Below are positions 24,337-36,500 of a stretch of 64,000 bases of DNA, piece after piece. A program made the position numbers and the translations under genes. The notes below the pieces were generated by a model. The model saw only the letters and a program-made list of their open reading frames with translations, was not told where the DNA came from and ran no database searches. Source of the stretch: Enoplosus armatus (lineage: Eukaryota > Chordata > Actinopteri > Centrarchiformes > Enoplosidae); assembly GCF_043641665.1 (NCBI RefSeq), contig NC_092200.1:6357694-6421693 (forward strand), given 5' to 3'. Within the stretch, counting starts at the first letter, position 1. Each line of letters begins with the position of its first letter.

Positions 24337-24640
24337 CTTTCTCTCCATCACTATGCGCTTTTTTAGGCTACTCAACAACAGCAACTGTAGGATGTGTCTC
24401 TGAAGAGATGTCCGGTCCGGCGCGGCGCGGAGCTTCCCTTCACTCCTCAACTTCCTCACGGCTTTCAGACAGCAGCGTCTCCCTATCACTTCCCCATTAC
24501 TGGACAGCTAGGCGACTTATTAGCACTGGCCTGTGAGACGCCGAGCCGGGGATGGAGCCAGAGCCAGGATTGGTGAAGCCTTGTTCGGAAGGGAGCCGGA
24601 GCGCAGGCGCGGTCTCTGCCGGAGAGTCGATATAATGAAA
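24337..24640 (-). promoter_or_regulatory. CpG-rich block with candidate distal smarcd3 first exon
   Basis: The density of CG (for example CCGGCGCGGCGCGG near 24420 and CGCAGGCGCGG near 24600) stands out from the AT-rich surroundings. On the minus strand it ends in a good donor, GAGAAAG|GTATGG (exon end 24337). The last 12 exon bases read ATG GAG AGA AAG, a start codon with G at -3 and +4 and phase 0 at the donor, matching the phase of smarcd3 exon 2. This would give Met-Glu-Arg-Lys followed by RPGMPSG. Mammalian SMARCD3 is known to use an alternative first exon that joins at the same RPGMPSG point. Transcription from here is inference. Confidence 0.4.
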
Positions 24641-26426
24641 AATCACCAGTGGCAGGGAGTGTCATCAAATTATCCTCATGAGCGGGCTTTAGGGGCTGCT
24701 GTCCGATGGAAGATTGAACAAAAGGAGTGTGAAATGATGACTACAGGTTATTCTCCGTTCAGCAAAGGTTGTAATTACATGTGGACTGCAAGAACAAAGA
24801 CTGGCCTGAATAAAACCTGTTTACTACAGAACCAGAGGCGATCCCTAACCAAGAAAACTGGAGCACCTGGAGCTTTCTATTAAGGCACCCTTTACACAAA
24901 GGGTTTCCAAGTTGTAACTGTAAACCCTTTAGTTAATAATTTACTGGTGCTTCTTATATGCCATTAATGAGGAAACTTTTGGTTGCCAGATTGTGGAAAC
25001 CCCCCGTCACTTACCCTCTGGAAAAGGACAATTTGTCCATCTATTAACGGATTACCAATATTTATAACGTTTAAACATTAGTGTATAAGTATACATATAG
25101 ATTGTTGTCCATTTAGCTATATGTTTAAGTGTGCTTATATTTGTTCAGCTGTTTGTATCTGTATTGTACTGTAAATGTAAGTCAACTGATAGCCAAATTC
25201 CTTGCATTATTACCAAATTTAATGGATAAACAGCAGCCTAAGGGATTTTGCACAACCTGGCAACCTAAAATCTGTTCCTATTAATGGCTTGGAACTGATA
25301 TATAAAGCATTAGTAAATTATTATCGTTAATGAAGCCATTAGTTATGACCCTTTATAAAGGATGTCTTATCAGATAGTGTTTTTAAATGTATGAAATTTG
25401 GGATTTTGGAAAACTATTACAATAAACTACAAGTCCATGTAGGACTGCTGCAGACTTTAAACAATTAAAAGAAGATATACATTATTAAGCAAGGAAATGT
25501 TATTATCCACATTTTAAAGACTGTTCTACAAAACATAAGGTATTACATGAGAACCTTACTTTCCTTCCACAACAATCTTTTAACCACATAATGAGAGCAA
25601 AATAATTTAGACTATACAGGAAATTTGTCACATCCAGGTGTACTTAAAGACATCCAGTTCATGTGCGTAATGAGGTATAAAGGAAAGAGCAGGCTCTACT
25701 TGCTTCCTTTATATGAAGTCTCTTGAAATCAGCAAAAACACACGCCCAGTGATGAAGGCAGAGCCCAAAAGGTCTGTGTGGACTGTTGCTAATGGTTCAA
25801 TAAAAAGTGCTCACGTCGCCTGTGAACAAAGTGCACATCTGAAATTGTCAACTCAGTGCAGGACAGTCTGTCACGTCGGCATATTTGTGATTGAAATCAG
25901 AGTCAGCATCTAAACTCCTTTAACCTCTCCGACTGCAGCGGTCCATCAGCTCGAGAACAGGTTCAAAACTGTCGAGCTGACCGACTTCCGCCCTGTTTAA
26001 GTGTCATTGAAGGAGACATGAGGCCTTATCGGGTCCAGAAGATCTGAAACTGACCTCAAAATTCCTTAATTTATTTTTTTTAAACCAAGGAATAGTTTTC
26101 AGAAAGTGCAGCACAACATCTGGGTCATAGCCGTGTTTCAAACAAAGCTTTCTTTCCGCAGTGCAGCCCACTCGTACCCACCCACAAACTCAATCAGCAG
26201 AGGTTTACTACTGAAGCCTTGGCTCCACACCAGCAGAAAGAACAAAAGACATCCCATGGCTGAAACATTATTTCTGGCACACTGTTTAAGAATCTAAAAA
26301 CCAGAGATCTCAATCTGAAGCATCTACTGTTGAGATATGAGAACTTCTTATGGAGGAGTGATTGGAAATGGAAGCTGATGCATCAAATTCACATCAACAA
26401 TCCTTTAAATGAGGAAGAATTCACTT
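24641..26426. other. Intergenic DNA between smarcd3 upstream region and nfx1 3' end
   Basis: AT-rich and without recognisable genes. From about 24883 to 25380 are CCCTTTACACAAAGGGT and ACCCTTTATAAAGGATG motifs at opposite ends of a stretch that looks like a decayed dispersed element. The rest shows nothing I can identify. Confidence 0.55.
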
Positions 26427-26632
26427 TTTATTGAGTGGAGTTCAATGTGGGACTTGTTTGCATACAAAGGAGGCAAAGGAAACAATCAGGAGCTTTTCGA
26501 AAAGATCCATCTTCAGAATCGACTGTAATATCTGAAATAAAAAGGGAACGCTTGACTCGGCGCTCAAGTGATATACCAAGTGTGGGTGTTCCCAGGCGGC
26601 AATCACATCTTGGAGATATTTCCAAACATGAT

Positions 26633-26638
26633 TTTATT
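26633..26638 (-). terminator. nfx1: nfx1 polyadenylation signal (AATAAA)
   Basis: AATAAA on the minus strand about 130 bases after the nfx1 stop codon. A second AATAAA lies at 26427-26432 and could define a longer 3' end. Which is used is unknown. Confidence 0.55.
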
Positions 26639-26765
26639 TGATTATGAAGCCAGAGGAATTCTTATTGATCTTTGATGAACACAAATGAAATCAGTTATTC
26701 TGGATTTTTGGCAGACTGATGCTTATGGAGTAGATCCTGAGGTTGCTTTTTTTGGGGGCCTCATT

Positions 26766-29700
26766 TTAGTCCTGGACATCAAAATAATCTATCACAGGCT
26801 CTTCCTTAACCATCTTTGACCAGGTGCTTCCACTGGCAGCCCTAGAAGGAGAATTGAGACAAAAGGTGAGTCAGAAACAAGAACAATGAGGACAAACAGT
26901 TAAGTGTCCTTAAACATGAGACATTTGGCTGTTGCAGGAATCAGGTTTGTGACCCTGTAGTTACAGAAGTCTCTTTGACCACAGAAGAAGACTTACTTGC
27001 TGCTGTGCTGTTTGACATGAGCGATGGGAGGAGGGGCCCTCACAGATGTCTCTCGCTCTATCAGTGATGTGAGCGTTGAGTTTGGACAGGCCGACTTCCC
27101 CCTGAGAATGAGCACAACACATCTTCAAATACACAATCAACACTTCCATTTGTTATGAAGGCATCCAGGCTGTGTGTATTTGCAAACATATTCATATGTC
27201 ATCTTACTTTTGGGCTGTGATGACCACGTTGCGTTTGGGCTCGCTGTCGTAGCTCACGCTCTCCACGACGTAGACCTCGGCCAGCTCGTGGATGATCTTC
27301 CGGTGTTCTCTGTTCATGGGTGGGAAACAGTGGCTCCTCTTTGACTGTTTTCCCTGCAAACAGTAATACATGTCCATTCGAGATTTATTCTGAGAAGCAA
27401 ATCTAATAGCAAAAATCAGCTTTGTTGGTGAACTAACAAGCCATTTTTCTATCACTCAACAACATCTAAAACTTATTCGCTAATAAATTGGGAGGTCAGG
27501 ACCACTGGAACTACTAGATGCAACACAAATCTGAGGGGTCAGACTTTCTTACAAATTGCTGGTCTTTCCTTGTGAATTACAGGATCATTTTACCATTTCA
27601 ACCAAGTATTCAAATTAATAAATAAATCTGATGATGAATAGTAACCCTTTTGTTGGAGTGGAAACAACAAGTATTGCTTTGTTTTAAAGGGGTCACAAGC
27701 CAGAAAGGTTGGGAACCAGTGCTCTGATCTGTTAGCAGTGTATCTCACTCTTTTGTCTCTTTCCTCCAAACTACACAAGTGCAAATGCAGGACACAAATT
27801 CATATAAATTACAAAAGTTTGTATCAATATGAACCTCTTCAATGACAGTTTGTTTGTTCCTTTCCTGTTTCAACATGACACTGTCCCCATGCACAAAGCC
27901 AAGTCCATAAAGAAATGGTTTTCCCAGTCTGGTGTGGAAGAACTTGACTGGTCCGCACAGAGCCCTGACCTCAACCCCATCTAACACCTTTGGGATAAAC
28001 TGGAACATCGACTGTGAGCCGGGCCTCATCGCCCAGCATCAGTGTGTGACCTCGCTAATGCTCTTGTGGTAACAAATCCCTGCAGCCAGGTTCCAAAATA
28101 TGGTCGTAAGCCTTCCCAAGAGGAGTGAAGGCTGTTATGGCAGCAGATTAATGCCTTTAAGGTTTTGATACAAGACGTTCAACAATCACATATGGGTGTA
28201 ATGTGTGTGTGTCCACATACTTTTGGGCATGTAGTGTATGTGTGGCCCGGACTTTTTATAGTAGTGTACTATACATGAAGAAGATGTTGGGAAAACAAGA
28301 ACTGGCATAAAACCGGTCCACATTCTCTGCCAGAAGCTAGTTAGAAAGTATTACAGCAACATTTCGATAGAGAATGGGATTTAATAACGTCGGTTTTGGG
28401 AAAGTACAAGCCCACACAAGAAGGCCAAAAGTAGAAAATTAAGTCAGTAAATGCTGCACAGTATGCAGCAAATTTAAGATGTGAGAAAATATGATGAAGG
28501 CTTTCATTAGCAAGACTTTGCCCCCATGATTCATTGCTCCAAAACGAGATTCAGCTGGTGATAACAAATCCTTTACATTTGGCAAAGAAACCAAAGCAAC
28601 AGTGACCTCACTCCCGATAGCTTCAATGCATCAAACAAAACTGAAAAAGGAACATGGAGGCTATTTTTCTAACTGCCCCATGAGGTAACTACTAATTTAG
28701 TCTGGCTTAGAAACGGTTACTAAAAAGGCTTCGCTGTCCTGTCAGAAATCTAGAAGCAACCACAGCTGGTTCCATCTTGGAGGTCCACTGGAGAATTGAC
28801 CCGAACTGAGAAATAGCTGAATATACAACAACTGGGTCAGACAATAACATAAAAATTATGTAAGTTATAGGTTTAGATCACAGCTAAAAGTGGGTTGTCT
28901 AATCACGTAAGTGTAGCTTTTTAGTCCCAAACAGCCCATGCAAGTTTTTAATAACAGCGGCAAACCGTGAACTTTAATGGTATAAATACTGAGTAACAAT
29001 AATAGATCATAAATTAACTTTGGTCTGAATACAGAAGTCATGAAACATCAGCTATTCATGCAGAAGCTGAGGCAATTTATTGTGAAGATAGACGGTAAAG
29101 TTAAACTCTATCAATCATCTATAGAGTTGGGGTATCTTGTCATTCTGGCGAATTTACTTCCCGAACAGTGAACAACAAAAATCACTGGGATGCATCTGAA
29201 CTCCATGGTGCCTATCTGGCATGCATTTAAGAGTAACCTATCACAGAAAATGATGCAGCACATCCTTTAAAACAGCTAATACGCACTGCTGCCCTCAGGT
29301 ACATGGAGCTGGGTGCTGCAGCTGTACACAAATTGTACAGTTTATTACTGTATCTTTGAGCATCGTGTTGTGTTAGGAGCTCATTTTGACTTTGTGTTTT
29401 GCTTTACATGATGGTGCACCTGCTGTTACAACTCTGCCTCACAGTGTTGTATGTGAACTCACAGCCTAGGACAAAGGTATCATCACCATCCACCAGGTAT
29501 TAATGTTGCATTAAGTTGAATACATGGCAGCTGACAAAAACGTTTCCATTATGTAAAGGCAAAATCAGTAAGATGCTTTAGTATTGAAGGTTATTAATGT
29601 GCTTAAACATTATGTCAGTTTTGCTTTGGTCATTGTTTCCCAGGAGCAGTGGGCTCCCGACACAGCCACCAGAGGGAGCACAACATCACACCCAAACTGT

Positions 29701-30587
29701 TAGGACCCCCATACTGGCACAAGGGATTCATCGATTCATCTTACCTTATTAGCAAGCTCAACGAGATTCTTGATCTCCTCCTCTACCTCTGTGACAAATT
29801 TCAGGTCTTTTCTGAAAGAGAAGAGCAATAGGGAGAGGCGTGTGGGTGAGTTGGATCATCTGTATTTGTTGGCTGTGGGAACAAACTGCACAGACAACAT
29901 TAACCAACTTGTGCAATTAATAAATGGCCAATAATAAATGTGGTAAAGCAACCAGAGTTGTGAAGGACAGACCTGGCGTCCTCTTTGAGGCTGTCGCTGT
30001 ATACAGAGGTCGAGCGGACGCTGAAGGGGTCAGAAGATGAGTCTATCTGCAACGCCTCCGCCAAACGTCTGTTTCTCTCCAGAGTAGCACACTCTTGGTC
30101 ACATTCAAGCCTGAGAAACATGTAGGCAGATTTTCATCAAATCTTTGAGTTGGATGCCGTCTCACACCTCATTTGTTTAAACTTCTTACTTAAACTCCAC
30201 TAAAATGATTCTTATGAAATGGATAGTTCTGGTCCTCAGCTCTGAGCAGCTGCTGTAATCCATTAAATGCATCCATTTGATTGATTTATTTAAATATTAA
30301 TGCACAAACAAAAAGTCATCATTCATAGTGAACAGAAAATCCATTCCTATGCAGAAGAACATTTAAATAATGTTTCATTATTGATTAAAAGTAACTGCAT
30401 CGTGCCTGGCCTTGCAAACGCCTCTTAGCTGTGCTAAAATCTCTGCAGGAAGGACAACAGCAAATCATTTCCTCCATTACTCCACCTGGTCTGTTTCAGC
30501 TCCTTCTTAGTGAGGAACGGGCCGATGTCCATGGAGTCACCGAGCTGCATGTCAGACAGTTTACTGGCCATGGCGATGGCTGCATAC
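26766..30587 (-). CDS. nfx1: nfx1 exons 18-23: linker, R3H domain and C-terminus
   Basis: Exons 18-20 (30486-30587, 29973-30110, 29745-29811) encode the acidic/coiled linker with [20 protein letters not shown] and SDPFSVRS, as in human. Exon 21 (27208-27353) carries the R3H domain: [19 protein letters not shown], with the R-x3-H pair at about residues 996 and 1000, then [14 protein letters not shown]3H domains bind single-stranded nucleic acid. Exons 22-23 finish with [14 protein letters not shown] and [14 protein letters not shown], then TAA at 26766-26768. Confidence 0.96.
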
Positions 30588-33500
30588 CTGCAGTACAGAG
30601 ATTGAAGGACATTTCAAACCACTTCATATTCAAAATTCAAATAGCTGAGTACTGAAACAGTTTAACTGACCTCTGATATGAACTGGCTGCCTCTGTGCAG
30701 ACCACCGTTTCCTTTCTGCGACCACAATCACACTGTACAGCTACCTGTGAAAAGCATGTACAATTAGACTCAGCTACTAGTATAAAACATGTGAAAGACG
30801 AGACTTCAGTCTGGTGCAAAAGACAGACAAATATGCTGCTTTTTTAAGTTTGATGCAGCTCATGTGAGGAATTCCTGCAGCTGTGAAAGGTCTCATTGTT
30901 TGTTGAGCTCTTGAGTTTGGAGAACTGCCACTGAAATGTTAAAGCAGATTTCATCAACTGTGGATAACCCAAAAGGAACAGAAAGAATATACAGCGAGAC
31001 TGTTGAACATAACCTTCAATAATTAGGAGATGTGACATATTTATTGACTAAGAACATCAGAGCAATAAGTTCTTACATGAGGAGAAGCTGATGTAACAAA
31101 GACCATCTGCACAAACTTTGTAAGCCATATTTCAGCTACTGGAAATCCAGCTGCTCTTAGCGGCAGTGTGTTGTACCTTGGCAGTGCAGGTGGTGCGTGG
31201 GCAGCTGCCGCCTTTGTGACAGGGAGCGGAGCACGGGTGGCCACAGTCTGGACGAGGCAGCATGCAGGGCTGCTGGCAGACGCCTTCTGCCAAACACTCG
31301 CCCCGGTGGCAGATCCGTCTGCAGCGGTGCATTTCACATGGCAGCGTGTTATTACATGTCAGGCCACAGGAAATGTCTTGCAGATGACAAGGGATGTTGC
31401 TGCGTTGCTGTGGGACAGAAGAAAAGAGTGTTACTTTAAATCACAGAAATAAAAAAATAAAAAACAAGTTATGCATAATTGTAAGCTCAGGGGAAGTTAC
31501 CTCGTGCTTTCCCATGCACCATTTCTGAGTGAGGTATGTGCAAGGTGGACACTTCTCTTCACTGTGGCAGTTGTGAAACACTAAATGAGAGATAAATGTT
31601 AGGAGGACATTCTCATTACACACAGTTTATAACTGCAGCGTGAACGTTTCCTGTTTCATCTCACCTGGGTGGTCGCACTCGTGTCGTCTTGTGCACATGT
31701 TTTTGCACTCTGGTGGCTTTGTGCCACAGGGGATGGGCGGGTACAAGACAGTGAGTCCACAGTGACACGTCAGCTCGTCGAAACCTACAAACAGAAGGAA
31801 GGAATCACCACTGAGGGTATGAACTGTGTGGCAGCATTATGCCACATTAACGCCAAACATAATACCACAAAGGAAAAAAAGACCCACAAAGATGATGTAA
31901 AAACCTCAAATTAGTTTGTTTTATGGGAGAATAACTATGTGGTACTTCTGAGACTTGGCTCATAAATACAGCCCTGTTGGACCGGAGAGAAAAATGACTG
32001 CAGGACTCACTGGACTGCCAGCAGGGCTCACAGTTTCCACGGTGACAAGGCTCCTGGCAGCGGTGGAGGCCACAGTTGAGCTTGTAGCCGCAGATCAGGG
32101 GGCACTTGTGCTCCACGTTCTGGAGGGACAGAAACCAGTGATACCACCTCCTAAAGTCTATCGTTGTCCCAATAACCTTTTATGACTATTTTGATTAATT
32201 ACAAGACCTTGAATTCGATATACAAGAACTTTCAACACTTCAACAGATGTGTGCTGCCAACTGAAATCTATTCTAATCTATCTCATTTTAGTGTCACCTA
32301 GAGATGTGTATAAGTGGGAGGGGGTGGGCAAAATAATAGAAACATCTGATAGCATGTAATGTTCAACAGCACCACAAACTGCAGCCTCCAAAATTACCAT
32401 AAAGTTGAATCAACACCTCTCTAAAACAGTTTCAATAAAAACTGAACATTATAATGTTCATTAAAGGAGGATTTATTTATTGTATTAGACCGCTTTAATT
32501 TGTGCCTAATAAACTGGCAACTCAGTGTACCTACATATCGCTTTACCAGTGCAGCTTTCCTGCATTTGGTACTTTTTTTCCATGACTTAGTAACAAAAGC
32601 CTTACCTACGTAGAATTCACTATCACTGATGTTATATAATTCAGACAGTCACTACCTTGCCTCTTTGCATGAAACGCACCAACAAGTTTTTGTTAGCCAC
32701 ATGTTCAATAGTAAAAAACCTTTTAACACTATTTTGGTGTCACAAGTCAAAATGTTGTCAACATTACAACACCAGCAATGTCTCAACTCTTTTGACACTT
32801 TTGACATGAATTGTCTATGTAGTGTTTGGGCAGTTCAAACTACACAACACTGACACGGAGTCACTGAATTCTCACCACACAACACAGCTCGCCACACTTG
32901 TGTCGGCCACAGGAGCGTTTCTTGTTGCAGCGCTTCTCACAAGTGAAGACAAGCTCCTCTGGAATAGAAAGAGTCAGACGTGAAACACCAGACAACGTAG
33001 GTAGGTAGGTGGTGATCTCACATTGTTTAATTACATCTGAATTTGCTTAAATCTCACCCTCTTTTTGGATTGTTGCACATGGGACCTCCTGAAAAACAAA
33101 AAGGTCCATTTTAACTCTTTGGCATCATAAATAAACTGTAGACAAATGCTCTGCTAGTGTTTCTGCCTACCTTAGTCTTGGAGCCACATCTGCATCTGAC
33201 AGTAGAAGTCAGGGCGCAGGGCCCGCAGCTGCCCTCATGGCACAAGTTCTCACACAGATGGATGGTGTCTGAAATAACACAAGTTCATTCATTCAGTCCT
33301 GACAATGCCTGCAAGCTCAACATAATGCGCATCCTGTCTGAACACACAGAATAAAAACTGTTTCATTGTCTCAGGATTGAAAACAGATGGAAAATGGTGG
33401 AGGACAAAGAAAAGAGATGTTACATAAGACACATTTCTTAAGGAATTGCTTTAGCTTTGTTTTTTTTTTAACATTTTAAAAAGGAGTTGAGCATGGGATT

Positions 33501-36500
33501 ACATGTTCATATAACAAGTAACAGGAATCAAGACATCCGGGAGTAATGCTGCACATCAGAAGCACATTTATTACATCATAGAGTAACAGTGAAAAAGAAC
33601 AACCTGAGAATATGCAAGCAAACATAAAACCCTAAGGCTTAGCCAGGTCTTTAAATTTGAACAAATGAAGTCTGACATCATAACGTTTGATGGTTTGTCT
33701 TTGAATTGTCCATCAAACTCATTCAAGATGATCTTATCAACATGTCACTTTATCAAACGAAGAACTAATAAGAACTTTTGAGGAAAGCTTCACTTCCTAC
33801 CCTTAACCTATTACGAGAAATTATTTGAGCTTCAGCGGGTTGTCAGAATGAGTGTGAGAGTCTGTGCATGTCGACAAGCCATTTTTTGAAAAACACAAAC
33901 CTGTACTTTTTCTATCTAAGAGACACTTTGTCCCTCTTCCTTACCGCTGGAGCCACAAGCCAGGGGTTTGTTGCAGGTCTTTCCACAGGAGGGGATGGGA
34001 TCAGAGCAGCTTCGTCGTTCAGAGTAGCCCAGTTCCAGGAGTTTGGTCAGCGGAGTTTGGCTGCAGGGACATGTCTTCACCAGGCTTGGGGAGCGTGGGC
34101 ACGGTTGGCATGGGCCACGGTGGCACACCTGCTGGCACCGGTGAGCTTCACAGTTTAACATCCTGAATGGAGGAAAGTGAGTGTCAGGCAGCGGTAGGAG
34201 CTTTATTATTATGAATTAATGGATGATGGTTTTCATTAGTGCTGCGCAGTCAGACTTACTTCCCACATATTTTTTGACAGGAGAAATGCCCTGAACCATC
34301 AAATCCTTCTTTATCTGTGCCACACAGGACTTTACGAGTGGTAACGCTACAGTAGCACACTAAAGAAAATAAAAACAGAAAAAAACTATAATCACTTGAT
34401 TCTAAGACCAAGTTGCCAAGAAAAGACAAATTTATATCTGTCAGAACATTATATGGAGCTATGTTGGAAAATGAGACTTACTCTGTTGAACTTGCAGCTG
34501 GCAGGGTTGACATGAGCCACTGTGGCACACCTGGGTGCAGGTGTGCTCAGCACAGTTGAGTAAGGCACCACACACCTTATCGCACTGGAGAACTGTTCCC
34601 TGGCCACAGCGCATTGGTTGACTGCAAAGATATGTTTCTATCAATTTTATGGCGTTAAAACCCCAGATAAAGATCTCCACATAAATACACAAAGATGTAT
34701 ACAGAAGACACACAGAGAGAGATGTACACAAAATGTAGAGTACCTGGTCTTCCCACAGATACAGGATTTTGTCACAAAGGCAGGACATTGCGGACAAGGT
34801 CCAGGGTGACATAAGCTGAAGAGAGACACAGAAAGTATTATTTAACACACGCTTCTGGAGAATTTTGGATTGATGACATTTAAAGACACAGTAATATTTA
34901 TATATATATTTTGCAAACAGTACATGCAACATCTGTACTACATTGTAATTATTGCAAGTTTTTTTTAATCGAAAACATTGTATATTTGTTGCATAATTGG
35001 CGAACTTCTGTTGATTCCCACCTACAATACAATCACAGATTTTTAACAATGTCTCACTTCTCCTCACTCATCTAATGATCATCAGCAACTTCACAGCTTA
35101 GGACTGATTTGTTAAAAAAAAACTGGACTGGCAAAATTGTGTTACATCCAGGCCCAACACGTTGTTTCCCTGAAGAAAGACACAATCAAAACACTGTTAC
35201 AGCTCACATGTTACAGGGGTGGTTGCAGTCCACTCCGCTCCTTTTCTTCCCACACATGTCACCACAGCTGTGAGGAATCTCACTGCGCTGCCATTCTGGG
35301 TTTGTCACTTTGCCTGCCAATCAAATGTGGAACCAAAAAAAAGTGCAATGACCTCGTTTCACCCACTTTTTGTGACAGATTTAATGCGCTATAGGAATTG
35401 TAACCAGACCAAATTATACAATAAATAATCTAACCTGACAACAAATAGATTACTATTTATAATATGCATTTCATTGAAACACTCACTCACCACAGAAGCA
35501 GGTGTAGGAGGTCGGCTGTTTCAGTGCAACATTCTGGCAGGCCGGACAACGCCAACCTTCAGTGGAATCTGAAAAAACAATTTGTTTTAGTATAAATCTT
35601 TTTTTTTTTATATATAAAGAGAACAGCAGATATTCCCAGTGGCCTCAAACTGCAATGTAACACATTAAACTGTTGATGCAGCAGGAAATGCAAAGCCTGA
35701 GAGCTGTGTTTTGTTTTTTTGTTAATGGGGCCACAGTGACACAGTGAGGTATTGTCCATCTAGTATTATGCTGAGGTCCTGTTGTTTTGTGGCTTCACAG
35801 GGAGAGCCATACTGAGTGGACAGTGGGACAGTGCTGTTTAAACTGCTCTGGACAGCAAACATCCAGATGTAGTTTCAGGGTTGTACCATCTGCCTGAGAG
35901 GCCGGGGATCGAGCCCATTTCTTGATGCAGTTCAGGTGGAAGACGTGGAAGCAGCTCTGGCAGTTCCACACTGGGGCCATGTGCCGGATGACGTCACAGC
36001 AAACCATGCACTCATACTTCTCCTCGGACAGCTGTTCAATTAGACACCCTGTGGAGGGAAGAGGTCAAAATAATTCAGACAAATATCCCACAATTAACTA
36101 CTTTAACCTAAAGAAGCCTTAGGAATAATGATGTCAAACCCACAAAATATTATCAAAATGTTTCTTAAGATACCAAATATAGGCTTAAGTCAATATCAGG
36201 AAGTGGTTAAGTGGTTAATTATACAAGGTGTCATGTATGTAACGCCTCCAGATAAACAAAACATTTGGATCGTGAGCAAGTTAGGTAGATATAAACACAT
36301 GTCAAATGATAAGAAATACAGTGGCTGGTAGATTTATACTGACATCCTGTAATATTAAAAATGAAGTGAAATCATGAAAGTGTCTTCTATCACTGACTCT
36401 TTCTATGTTGGTGAACAGGGAATTACAGTCTAACCTGTCTGCGTCTCCTTGCTCTCTGGCATCTTGTCCCAGTTCCTCTGGCCTGGCCTGTGGTTTTGAT

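Larger units (their letters stand above)
27354..29744 (-). other. nfx1: nfx1 intron 20, largest nfx1 intron
   Basis: 2.4 kb. It contains an inverted CAACCTGGGGGTC-type repeat (27490-27725) and a decayed Tc1-type transposase 3' part (27858-28239). From about 28240 to 29740 I see only unremarkable AT-rich sequence. Confidence 0.75.

Noticed and set aside
27745..28029. Minus-strand frame overlapping the transposase remnant
   Set aside because: It is the antisense shadow of the Tc1-type sequence on the plus strand.
34459..35067. Single 202-codon minus-strand frame
   Set aside because: Only 34482-34621 is a real nfx1 exon; the rest is intron read-through, including exon 6 in another frame.
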